Below, piece after piece: positions 1-6,384 of a stretch of DNA of 18,903 bases. A program made the translations under genes and the position numbers. Below the pieces are notes generated by a model. It saw only the letters and a list, made by a program, of their open reading frames with translations. It had not been told where the DNA came from and ran no database searches. Origin of the DNA: Deltaproteobacteria bacterium (GTDB lineage: Bacteria > Desulfobacterota > DSM-4660 > Desulfatiglandales > HGW-15); contig JAFGDF010000004.1 in the NCBI GenBank assembly GCA_016932235.1, positions 1-18,903 of the forward strand, in the 5' to 3' direction. How positions within the stretch are numbered: position 1 is the stretch's first letter; each line of letters opens with the position of its first letter.

Positions 1-1896
1 ACCTGTATCGTCTCCGTTTATAGTCGTAAATCCGCTATAGCTCACCGCCCCGTCACTCCCAGTGGCAACATCATAATTCACAATACCGGTCACCGTGCTG
101 TTGGTCCCGTTTGCATTAGCCGAGTCGAAGTTTGATATCCCGCTGGCGGTACCCGAATCTAATGTGCCCCCAGAGCCGACATTCATTTGCAGTGCACCTG
201 CGGTAATTAAACTAAAATCAGTGTTATTTAGATTAATGCCTCCACCAGCTGTTAATGTCAGACCTCCTGTTCCTGTGAATGACCCGCCTGAGGAAATATC
301 ATTACCCGCAGTAAGCGTCAGGAGATTTGCCAATGTTATGCTAGTCCCACTAACTGTTATATCTTCGGTTAAGCCATCAGTAGAGTTAGCAGTCGTAATC
401 TCAATTGCCGCACCAATAAGCTGGTTGTTTATCCAACCGTCATTAATCACATTATAATCTGGTGCGGGATCAACATCACCACCACTCTGAATAGTAACTG
501 AACCAGGATCAAGTAATAATGTTCCGACTTTTCCGTCAGTTGCCCTCAAGTCAGCATGCCCTGTTATTAAAAGGTGCTTTTTTCCCGAAACCTCTGCAAA
601 ACCACCGTCTCCAGAATTCAATCCACCCCTTGCGCTAATTTGACCACTAAATTCCGTTGTATCATCCGACCAGACAATGACTTTGCCGCCGTCTCCCTCT
701 GTAATTGCATCCGCCGTTATGGATACATCCGGGCCGATGTATGTTCGCTTTGCATTCCGGATTTCGGGGTTTTTGCCCTGGAAGTCGCCGCCGATGAGGA
801 CGGTGCCGCCGCCCCTGTCGCCGGATACGTCGATCTTGGCTGTGTCAAAGAGGCCGACCTTTTCGCCCAGGATATGGACTTCGCCGCCAGTTAAATCCCC
901 GTTATTTAAATCCCCCTCGGTCCCCCTTTGCGAAAGGGGGAGGGTGGTATTATCGTCCTGCGAAAGGGGGATGTTAGTAGTAGCGGAGCGGCCGGAGGCG
1001 TTAAGGATTCCGCTGTTTTCAACTACGCCCTTTTCACCTCCGTTAAGGACTATCTTGCCGTTCTGTTTTGAAAGCGATTTCGCCTCTATGATTCCTTCAT
1101 TGTTTACAACCGATTTTATCGCGTCGTAGGCGCTCCTGGTGCTCAGTATAACCTCGCCGCCGTCCGCGCTTATAATCCCTTTGTTGGTTATGTTTGATTC
1201 AAGCGGTTCTCCGTCCGGGCCCTGGACCTCACCCATCACGCTTTCATCCACCGCGAAACCGATCAGCTCGTTTCCCGCGAAATTGAGCGTGACCTTTTCG
1301 CCTGAAGCGAGATGGACCTTGCCCATGCTTGCGACGATCGTTCCTTCATTCTGTATTCCCGGAGAAAGGAGGGAGACAAATCCGCCCGGCGCCGCCTCAA
1401 TGGTCCCCTGATTGAGTATGGAGGCAAGGGATGAGCCGAGGGTCTGGGAAAAGACATAGTTGCCGGCCAGGAAATCCGAGTCGGCCATGTCAAGGGTGCT
1501 CGCGAGAAACGAGTTTACGTTGATCCTGCCTGTTTCGCCCACCAGAATCCCATTCGGGTTGATGAGAAAAATCCTGCCGTTCGCTGACAGTTCACCGTAG
1601 ATAAGGGATGGGTCCACACCCATAACCCTGTTGAGTGCGATAGATGAAGATCCCGGCTGAAGGAAACGCACGGCCTCGGGCCGCCCGATACTGAATCCCT
1701 TCCAGTTGATTATGGCCTTATTCGTACCCTGGGTGATATTCATATTGTTGGCATCAGGCACACTTATAGCGGCATCACCGGCAACAACCTTTCCTCCCTG
1801 GGGAAGAGCGAATATATACACCGGAAATATCACTGAATAGACCATAAAAAGCAGGAAAAAAAGGATTCCCCTTTCGCGAAACAGAAATTTTTTCAT
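1..1896 (-). CDS. Filamentous haemagglutinin-like TPS exoprotein (TpsA), N-terminal part, 3' end outside window
   Basis: The frame is open from the ATG at 1896 to the left edge (632 codons) with no stop. A GAGGTGA ribosome site sits just upstream of the ATG. Residues 1-30 look like a signal peptide: basic start, long hydrophobic stretch, then IFA before LPQGG. Residues about 31-270 match the TPS secretion domain of the FhaB/HMW1/ShlA family, opening with LPQGGKVVAGDAAI-like sequence and carrying the family motif NPNGI at 113-117. The rest is Gly/Thr/Asn-rich repeat sequence (for example TLTAGNDI) expected of a secreted beta-helix. By family, it crosses the outer membrane through the TpsB partner, here probably the gene at 4321-6384, and serves as an adhesin or contact factor; cargo function is not visible. 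Two oddities are a palindromic repeat translated in frame (891-972) and a sharp drop in third-position GC towards the distal end. Confidence 0.85.
   Translation of the reverse strand, partial: MKKFLFRERGILFFLLFMVYSVIFPVYIFALPQGGKVVAGDAAISVPDANNMNITQGTNKAIINWKGFSIGRPEAVRFLQPGSSSIALNRVMGVDPSLIYGELSANGRIFLINPNGILVGETGRINVNSFLASTLDMADSDFLAGNYVFSQTLGSSLASILNQGTIEAAPGGFVSLLSPGIQNEGTIVASMGKVHLASGEKVTLNFAGNELIGFAVDESVMGEVQGPDGEPLESNITNKGIISADGGEVILSTRSAYDAIKSVVNNEGIIEAKSLSKQNGKIVLNGGEKGVVENSGILNASGRSATTNIPLSQDDNTTLPLSQRGTEGDLNNGDLTGGEVHILGEKVGLFDTAKIDVSGDRGGGTVLIGGDFQGKNPEIRNAKRTYIGPDVSITADAITEGDGGKVIVWSDDTTEFSGQISARGGLNSGDGGFAEVSGKKHLLITGHADLRATDGKVGTLLLDPGSVTIQSGGDVDPAPDYNVINDGWINNQLIGAAIEITTANSTDGLTEDITVSGTSITLANLLTLTAGNDISSGGSFTGTGGLTLTAGGGINLNNTDFSLITAGALQMNVGSGGTLDSGTASGISNFDSANANGTNSTVTGIVNYDVATGSDGAVSYSGFTTINGDDTG
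891..972. repeat. Palindromic C-run/G-run repeat inserted in frame in the exoprotein gene
   Basis: A perfect inverted repeat with 9-bp arms (TCCCCCTTT / AAAGGGGGA) around GCG lies at 921-941. Partial copies flank it: AAATCCCC at 893-900 and 908-915, and a second CTGCGAAAGGGGGA at 958-971. The block is read through in frame as residues about 309-336 of the exoprotein (NIPLSQ..., then PLSQRGTEGDLNN). This composition does not resemble the surrounding beta-helix sequence. It resembles intergenic palindromic repeats that have landed in a gene. Confidence 0.65.
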
Positions 1897-1916
1897 AATC
1901 TGTCACCTCATTTTGC

Positions 1917-1980
1917 TGACATGATTAACAGAATTGGTTCATCTTTTTTGACAGGATTAACAGGATTTACTGGATTAAAA
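1917..1980. repeat. Dispersed GACAGGATT-type repeat, forward arm (two tandem copies)
   Basis: A degenerate copy (GACATGATTAACAGAATT, from 1918) is followed at 1949-1977 by a good copy made of three near-identical 9-mers: GACAGGATT, AACAGGATT, TACTGGATT. A T-run precedes the good copy and an A-run follows it. The reverse-complement arm lies at 2178-2206, so the two could pair. Confidence 0.8.
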
Positions 1981-2056
1981 ATTTTTTCAACCACCTTCCT
2001 ATTCGGGTCGTTCGAAAAACAGGGCAATTATAAAAAGATTCATGATCCATTAAATG

Positions 2057-2154
2057 GCCGCATGACGGCCGCTCCGATGCGGACGCATCGGAGTTGGATG
2101 GAAATTCATAATGAAAAAAATAAACGCGCTTGTTTTTTCATTATAACTTCCATC
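2057..2154. other. Nested hairpins in the gap between the GxxExxY gene and the exoprotein gene
   Basis: CTCCGATGC (2072-2080) and GCATCGGAG (2085-2093) form a perfect 9-bp stem with a 4-base loop. Right of it, 2097-2119 and 2133-2154 form a longer AT-rich stem (GATGGAA...ATGAAAAAA against TTTTTTCATTATAACTTCC) with one indel. On either strand this could end transcription or stabilise an mRNA end. The 297-bp gap from 1897 to 2194 otherwise holds only the repeat arms; I see no gene there. Confidence 0.5.
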
Positions 2155-2177
2155 TCAAATTTAAGCGATCACTCGAA

Positions 2178-2206
2178 TCATCCTGTTTATCATGTTAATC
2201 CAGTCT
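2178..2206. repeat. Dispersed GACAGGATT-type repeat, reverse arm
   Basis: The plus strand reads TCATCCTGTTTATCATGTTA then ATCCAGTCT, the reverse complement of the arm at 1949-1977 with a few changes. It overlaps the last codons and the TAA stop (2195-2197) of the frameshifted GxxExxY gene. Confidence 0.8.
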
Positions 2207-2601
2207 AAAATTCTTTATTTTTCTCTTTACTTCAACCTTATCTTTACCAAAGTTGATTAATAGACCTATTGGTTTATCCGTGGCAACCAGATAATTAACC
2301 AGCTGTATTTCATGTGCCTTTACAATCTGTCTGACGGATTTTAATTCTAAAATGATATCATCATTAACAATAATATCAGCTATAAATTCTCCTACGATTT
2401 CATCATCGTAAAAAACCTTAATAGGTTTCTGGGCTTCAGCGTCAAGGCCTGCTTTTTTAATTCAATCAATAGGCACTTTTCATATACACTTTCAAGAAAC
2501 CCAAATCCCATTTTGTTATAAACACGATAAGCACAACCAATGATTTTTTCAGTTACGTCACTAAACTCTAAATTTTCAAAAGGTTGAAATGTTTTTCCCA
2601 T
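2195..2601 (-). pseudogene. GxxExxY protein (PD-(D/E)XK-like fold), split by a -1 frameshift
   Basis: Reading starts at the ATG at 2599-2601 and gives the family's N-terminal half: VTEKIIGCAYRVYNKMGFG and then GFLESVY, the GxxExxY signature at residues 34-40. In that frame it ends early, at a TAG near 2392. The adjacent -1 frame continues the family without a gap (GLDAEAQKPIKVF..., ADIIVNDDIILELKS with the D and ExK of a nuclease-like fold, ...IGLLINFG) to a TAA at 2195-2197. Joined, the product is about 135 residues, normal for the family. The switch falls at a run of six A (T6 at 2453-2458 on the plus strand), which forms the heptamer A AAA AAG in the correct zero frame. It may be a broken gene, a homopolymer sequencing error, or a slippage site. 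Family function is not established. Repeat copies touch both ends of the gene. Confidence 0.75.
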
Positions 2602-2610
2602 TTATCTATA

Positions 2611-2680
2611 TCTTGTTAATCCTGTTTGTCCTGTCTAATTGTTTTTTGACAGGATTAACAGGATCTACCGGATTAAAAAA
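2611..2680. repeat. Back-to-back reverse and forward copies of the GACAGGATT-type repeat
   Basis: A reverse copy (TCTTGTTAATCCTGTTTGTC and onward, 2611-2638) lies about 10 bp upstream of the GxxExxY start codon. A forward copy follows directly (TTTTTTGACAGGATTAACAG and onward, 2642-2680). The pair itself forms an inverted repeat. Confidence 0.8.
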
Positions 2681-2733
2681 TATAACTCGTTCGTAGAAAA
2701 GATGCATGAGATAGATTACATTAATCTATTTAT

Positions 2734-2762
2734 ATCATGTTTATCATGTCGATTCTGTCTAA
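2734..2762. repeat. Dispersed GACAGGATT-type repeat, degenerate reverse arm
   Basis: ATCATGTTTATCATGTCGAT then TCTGTCTAA. It matches the reverse arm pattern with several substitutions and is the partner of the forward copy at 2642-2680. It ends just before the stop codon of the PilZ gene. Confidence 0.65.
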
Positions 2763-2775
2763 TGTTTTCCTTCAT

Positions 2776-3105
2776 TTAGTGAACAGAACCCCTAACCGGC
2801 AGAATCTGGTAATCGCCATCAAAACGTATGGCAATACCCGTTTCTTCCGTACGAACGACCTCGCCCTCAATCTTGATCCGGCATTCCGAATCCAGAAGCT
2901 CCTTCAGTTTCTGAATGGAAAGGACAAAATCTAATCGAACCTTTGTGCCCTCGGGAATAGGATCCTTTGTAACCAGAAAAGCGCCACCCGCGCATATATT
3001 GCTGGTAACAAGGGAGACCTCCTTTTCATCGTCAATAGACATCCCGATTCCTATCCTCGCTGGAACCGCCAGATCAAATCTCTCAAAATTTCTTTTATTT
3101 TCCAT
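2776..3105 (-). CDS. Small PilZ-domain protein
   Basis: The product is 109 residues if started at the ATG at 3105, which is preceded by the purine-rich GGGATGGTAG. An in-frame extension to 3186 has no ribosome site and no family match, so I leave it out. The protein begins with the PilZ signature RxxxR (R5-N-F-E-R9). It continues with SNICAGGAFL at 35-44, the second c-di-GMP motif (usually D/N-x-S-x-x-G), here N36-I-C38-A-G-G with Ser replaced by Cys. The remainder is beta-strand-like (RIKIEGEVVRTEETGIAIRF), as in the PilZ barrel. By family such stand-alone domains sense cyclic di-GMP and tune motility or adhesion. The Cys in place of Ser leaves binding uncertain. It lies between the CsgD-like regulator and the exoprotein, same strand. 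Confidence 0.8.
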   Translation of the reverse strand: MENKRNFERFDLAVPARIGIGMSIDDEKEVSLVTSNICAGGAFLVTKDPIPEGTKVRLDFVLSIQKLKELLDSECRIKIEGEVVRTEETGIAIRFDGDYQILPVRGSVH

Positions 3106-3305
3106 AATTTCTACCATCCCAGAAGTCTGCCGGAAGTTGTCCGCCATGCTTTTAAAAATAACAATACACCAGCATTTCAAAATCATTCAGAGATACTGTT
3201 GTCTTCCAAGTATGCTATAAGACTATAAATTTGGAAAAAAGACAATAGTTTTGAAGTATGATTTTTAATCATGCTTCCATGCTAAAAACGGATGATAAAA
3301 TGCTG

Positions 3306-3438
3306 ATAAAAAAGTACTAGAGACGGCGGATAGTATTGTTTATTTTTTGACAGGATTTACCAGATCTACTGGATATATTGTTTAAGACTAATAATTTTAT
3401 GCTTTGATCAATCTTGTCAATCCTGTGTATCCTGTCTA
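3306..3438. repeat. Repeat cluster in the gap between the CsgD-like and PilZ genes
   Basis: The 336-bp gap 3106-3441 contains no gene that I can support. At 3306-3321 lies ATAAAAAAGTACTAGA, whose exact reverse complement recurs at 6470-6485 upstream of the transporter gene. At 3343-3374 is a forward GACAGGATT-type copy (TTTTTTGACAGGATTTACCA and onward). At 3408-3438 is its reverse partner (AATCTTGTCAATCCTGTGTA and onward), ending next to the stop of the regulator gene. Confidence 0.7.
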
Positions 3439-3441
3439 AAC

Positions 3442-4110
3442 CTACAAATTTTTCGCTGCCCAGAGCGCTGCCTGAAGTCGATTCGTCACGTTGATCTTCT
3501 TGAAAATATTATAGATATGTGTCTTGACTGTATTCGTGCTCACGAATAGTTGTTCCGCGATCTCCTCATTCCTGGCGCCAACCGCTATGAGTGAAAGAAT
3601 CTCCACCTCCCTCTGCGTAAGTATATCGATCACTGTGGGGGAAAAGATCGCCTTATTTAGAACAAACCTTGTCATTACCTCCCTTGAAAGCCATATTTCA
3701 CCGTTGAATATAGCGGCCACTCCCTTTAATAATGTCTTAAGACTATCCGTCTCATAAAAAACCCCCCTGACACCAAGCCTCGTGGTAGATTCCTCAAGCC
3801 CCGCTCCGGGAGTCACATTAAACAGGGATAATTTATAAGGCGCCAGCTTTTTTAATGGCTCGCTTTGAATCCTGGTTGTAATCATTTTTAGCTTCCTGCC
3901 CATACAATCCAGCAGGATGAGCTTTTCCTTTACTGATTTCATTTCAGCCGGCAGCATGAGATTCATTTCATTACCTGCCGTGATACATCGCGCTCCGGAT
4001 TCCTTTTCCAGAATCCTTGCCATCATCTCGTTTTGCAACCTTCTCGGACCAATGATACAGATCAGTTTATCAGCCAGGGGAAGTTCTGATGTTTTTTTGT
4101 TTGCGTCCAT
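3442..4110 (-). CDS. CsgD-like LuxR-family transcriptional regulator
   Basis: The product is 222 residues. Residues about 164-222 are a clear LuxR/GerE helix-turn-helix: LTQREVEIL, then NEEIAEQLFVSTNTVKTHIY and NIFKKINVTNRLQAALWA. The N-terminal part is receiver-like in layout but lacks the usual acidic pocket and phospho-Asp. It resembles the Escherichia coli curli regulator CsgD in order and wording (LICIIGPRRLQ..., LILLDCM, GVRGVFYETDSLKTLLKGV, GEIWLSREV, then NTVKTHIYNIFKKI against NTVKTHLYNLFKKI). By analogy it is a DNA-binding regulator of extracellular matrix or adhesin genes. It lies between the TPS transporter and the PilZ gene on the same strand, which supports a role in controlling this adhesion module. 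The start at 4110 has only a weak purine stretch (AAGATAA) upstream, so the exact start is less sure than the identity. Confidence 0.85.
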   Translation of the reverse strand: MDANKKTSELPLADKLICIIGPRRLQNEMMARILEKESGARCITAGNEMNLMLPAEMKSVKEKLILLDCMGRKLKMITTRIQSEPLKKLAPYKLSLFNVTPGAGLEESTTRLGVRGVFYETDSLKTLLKGVAAIFNGEIWLSREVMTRFVLNKAIFSPTVIDILTQREVEILSLIAVGARNEEIAEQLFVSTNTVKTHIYNIFKKINVTNRLQAALWAAKNL

Positions 4111-4118
4111 TTATCTTA

Positions 4119-4293
4119 ATCGGTTATTGGTTACCGGTTATTCATTATAAGCATAAAAAGAGGGATATCAGGGGCAGGCTAAAATGTTCCGGTTCAAGAA
4201 AAAGCATATCAAAGCGAAAAAATCCAAGTTCCCTTACAGAAAGACCCATAAAGAAATCTCATATACATAACTGATAACCAGTAACAGTTAACT
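4119..4293. repeat. Inverted TAACCGGTTA-type repeats bracketing a short segment
   Basis: The left element (CGGTTATTGGTTACCGGTTA, around 4120-4141) and the right element (ATAACTGATAACCAGTAACA, around 4267-4286) are imperfect reverse complements. They belong to a different family from the GACAGGATT repeats. Between them is a short open frame on the plus strand. Confidence 0.5.
4184..4270 (+). CDS. Possible small basic peptide (28 residues), hypothetical
   Basis: ATG at 4184 to TAA at 4268-4270 encodes a 28-residue peptide starting MFRFKKKHIKAKKSKFPYRK. It is very rich in Lys, Arg and His. A GGGGCAGG stretch lies 6-7 bases upstream and could serve as a ribosome site. I recognise no family. It is divergent from the neighbouring genes, sits between inverted repeats, and is short enough to be chance, so this is only a candidate. 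Confidence 0.22.
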   Translation: MFRFKKKHIKAKKSKFPYRKTHKEISYT

Positions 4294-4297
4294 TTAC

Positions 4298-4315
4298 ATT
4301 GAGCGTCAGCTCAAT
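4298..4315. other. Hairpin just after the transporter stop codon
   Basis: ATTGAGC-GTCA-GCTCAAT is a perfect 7-bp stem with a 4-base loop, 5 bases past the TAA of the leftward transporter gene. No U-run follows on either strand, so it is an mRNA-end structure or a weak terminator rather than a classical one. Confidence 0.4.
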
Positions 4316-4320
4316 CTGTA

Positions 4321-6384
4321 TTATTCCTCACTGGGCTTGTCATGAAAAAATATCTTTTTCAGCAGTGGCTTCAATTCACTGCTCGTGAAATTTATCGATC
4401 CCATGATGTAATAAAAACGCGAATCCTCCCCCGCAATTGCCTCGCTGTAGGGCAACCCAACGTCGAACTTTAATGTTAAAAGATCCTTGTAAAATAACCG
4501 AAAGCCCGCCCCGTACCCTGACAACCTCTTTTTATAAAATTCACCCGGCTGATGTTCCGTATTGTAAACCTCGCCATAATCATAAAATGCTGCCAGTTGA
4601 GCCATCTGCGCGACACGCTGACCAAAAATGACCTTATCGGCTATGAAAGGAGGCGCGGTCATTATTTCGGCTGACAGCGTATACCCTGAATCCCCCAGAA
4701 AAATGGACGTTTCATGCCCTCTCACTGTCCCGTATCCCCCTATCGCGAGCTGTTCTATCGGAAGCAGCACGTCATGAGTTTTCTGGCCTGAAGCCCTGAG
4801 CATGATATTCGTATTTCCATAAATCTTTTGAATTCTGGCCAGGTTAACCGTTGTCCTGTTGAATCTGTTGGAAACGCCGGCGCGGCTCAAATCAATAATT
4901 GGATCCTGTTTGATATTTCCTCGATGATAACTTATTGAAAAGAGGTTTTTCCCAAGGAAGCGGTCAAGACTGTCATAATCCAGAGTAGCCTGATATGATT
5001 TAACCTCATCTACACTGCTGACATCATCCATAAGTAAATTAACCGTCTTCTTTCTTTCACGGCTCAATGAAAAGGTCAGATTTTTATTTCTCGTCCTCCA
5101 AATCGGCTGCCTGATACCGAAACCGCTGATCCTGGTCTCTCCCTCCAGCCCCAGGTCCACTAAATTCTGACCTATGGCATAAAGTCCATTGATATATCTA
5201 AAGTTTAAGCTTGTTGACACTTCGGGCATCGGCATATCAAGCTCCAGGCTGCCAAGCGTTGACATATCCCTGTGGTTTCCCGCGACACCCCTGAATGATA
5301 AAGTGCTTCCCCACCAGGGATCCGTTATCTCAACACTCGTCCCGTAACGCTCTCTCCCGATATATTCGGAACCGAAGTTATTGGCATCGAATTTCCACTC
5401 AAGCGCGAACCGGTCTTCAGTCTGCAACGCCAGGTTTGCTGTCCCGGGCTTTTCCCCCTTTTCGAGGACTATCCTCGTTTCCGAGGCCGGAAGCTCTTTT
5501 GCCAGGAGTATTCCCTCTTCAATCAGAGATTCACGGATAACACCATGTTTTAACTGCTGTTCAAAGTTTCTTTTTATCACCCTCTCGTCATAATACTTGT
5601 TGCCCGTAACCCTTATTTCACCAACCTCTCCCTCGACAATCGCGATTTTAAGGATCCCTTCCTCTATCTCCTGCTCCGGAATATATGCCCTGGCAAGGAT
5701 GTAACCCTCTTCCTGATAGGCGAGAGTCACCCTGTCAGCTACTTCATTCATCTCTTCCAAAGTCAGTTCTCTGTCCCTGAACTCATCGGTGATATCATGC
5801 AAAGCCGCTGATGGTATTAAAGTATCTCCATGTTTCGCGATATCATCATCCATCTGACCCAGGCTTTTTTCCAGATATTTTATGTGCTCTTCTATGTTCT
5901 TTTTTGTGTTTTCAGAGGCCTTATCATATCGAGATTTTTCTTCATCGTACATCTCCATGATCTGCCTGCGCCTTTCTTTCAGCGCAATAACTTCCTCTGA
6001 ATCTCCGGCCTTAAAAGGTTGAATAAATTCAAAAGCCTTTATCAGTATTGTCGCGCTCTCCTCCCCGCTATGATCAAGCTGGCTCAGAAGAATCCGTTCC
6101 CTGTTTTCCTGCTCCGCCCTGATCTCATCATAAAAAGTAATTAGGAAAACAGTTAACAAGGTCATACATGTCAGGATATGTTTAAACCGAAATGCGGCGC
6201 CCCGCCGGCAGACGCCGTTGGTAGCTTTGGCTTTGGCGAGGCATAACCCGCCGAAGTTTTGGTTCTCCCCCGCCAGGTCTTTGGAAACCCTAATCTCTCC
6301 AGGGTTTGAAGGATGTAGCTTTCCGCTTAGGCGGTTGAAGAGAGTTGTGTTATCGATCTTGAATTTGGAGTTCTCGCGGTTCAT
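4321..6384 (-). CDS. TPS outer-membrane transporter, FhaC/ShlB/HecB family (TpsB)
   Basis: The product is 687 residues from the ATG at 6384. Residues about 66-90 (FRFKHILTCMTLLTVFLITF...EIRA) are a signal peptide-like segment. Residues about 90-190 form a charged, helix-prone stretch (ALKERRRQIMEMYDEEKSRY). A POTRA domain follows (about 195-258, ALHDITDEF...AYIPEQEIEEGILKIAIVEGEV) and a second one (RVTGNKYYDERVIKRNF...). From about 335 to the end it is beta-barrel. It has the VRG motif of the plug loop (V554-R-G556, GTVRGHE) and the downstream GDSGYTLSAEI, both hallmarks of the family. Its role is to export a partner exoprotein across the outer membrane, very likely the product of 1-1896. The start is unsure: neither the ATG at 6384 nor the in-frame ATG at 6165 (residue 74) has a ribosome site, and residues 1-65 look repeat-derived. 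Confidence 0.9.
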   Translation of the reverse strand: MNRENSKFKIDNTTLFNRLSGKLHPSNPGEIRVSKDLAGENQNFGGLCLAKAKATNGVCRRGAAFRFKHILTCMTLLTVFLITFYDEIRAEQENRERILLSQLDHSGEESATILIKAFEFIQPFKAGDSEEVIALKERRRQIMEMYDEEKSRYDKASENTKKNIEEHIKYLEKSLGQMDDDIAKHGDTLIPSAALHDITDEFRDRELTLEEMNEVADRVTLAYQEEGYILARAYIPEQEIEEGILKIAIVEGEVGEIRVTGNKYYDERVIKRNFEQQLKHGVIRESLIEEGILLAKELPASETRIVLEKGEKPGTANLALQTEDRFALEWKFDANNFGSEYIGRERYGTSVEITDPWWGSTLSFRGVAGNHRDMSTLGSLELDMPMPEVSTSLNFRYINGLYAIGQNLVDLGLEGETRISGFGIRQPIWRTRNKNLTFSLSRERKKTVNLLMDDVSSVDEVKSYQATLDYDSLDRFLGKNLFSISYHRGNIKQDPIIDLSRAGVSNRFNRTTVNLARIQKIYGNTNIMLRASGQKTHDVLLPIEQLAIGGYGTVRGHETSIFLGDSGYTLSAEIMTAPPFIADKVIFGQRVAQMAQLAAFYDYGEVYNTEHQPGEFYKKRLSGYGAGFRLFYKDLLTLKFDVGLPYSEAIAGEDSRFYYIMGSINFTSSELKPLLKKIFFHDKPSEE

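Noticed and set aside
677..1129. Rightward 150-codon open frame rich in Pro and Ser
   Set aside because: Antisense to the exoprotein gene, whose frame has a signal peptide and TPS motifs; GC-rich codons there leave the opposite frame open by chance.
3106..3186. 27-residue N-terminal extension of the PilZ protein
   Set aside because: No ribosome site at the upstream starts, and the PilZ RxxxR motif normally lies close to the N-terminus, fitting the ATG at 3105.
1917..3438. CRISPR-like array of short repeats
   Set aside because: The repeats are diverged, alternate in orientation, and have no regular spacers; no cas genes are present.
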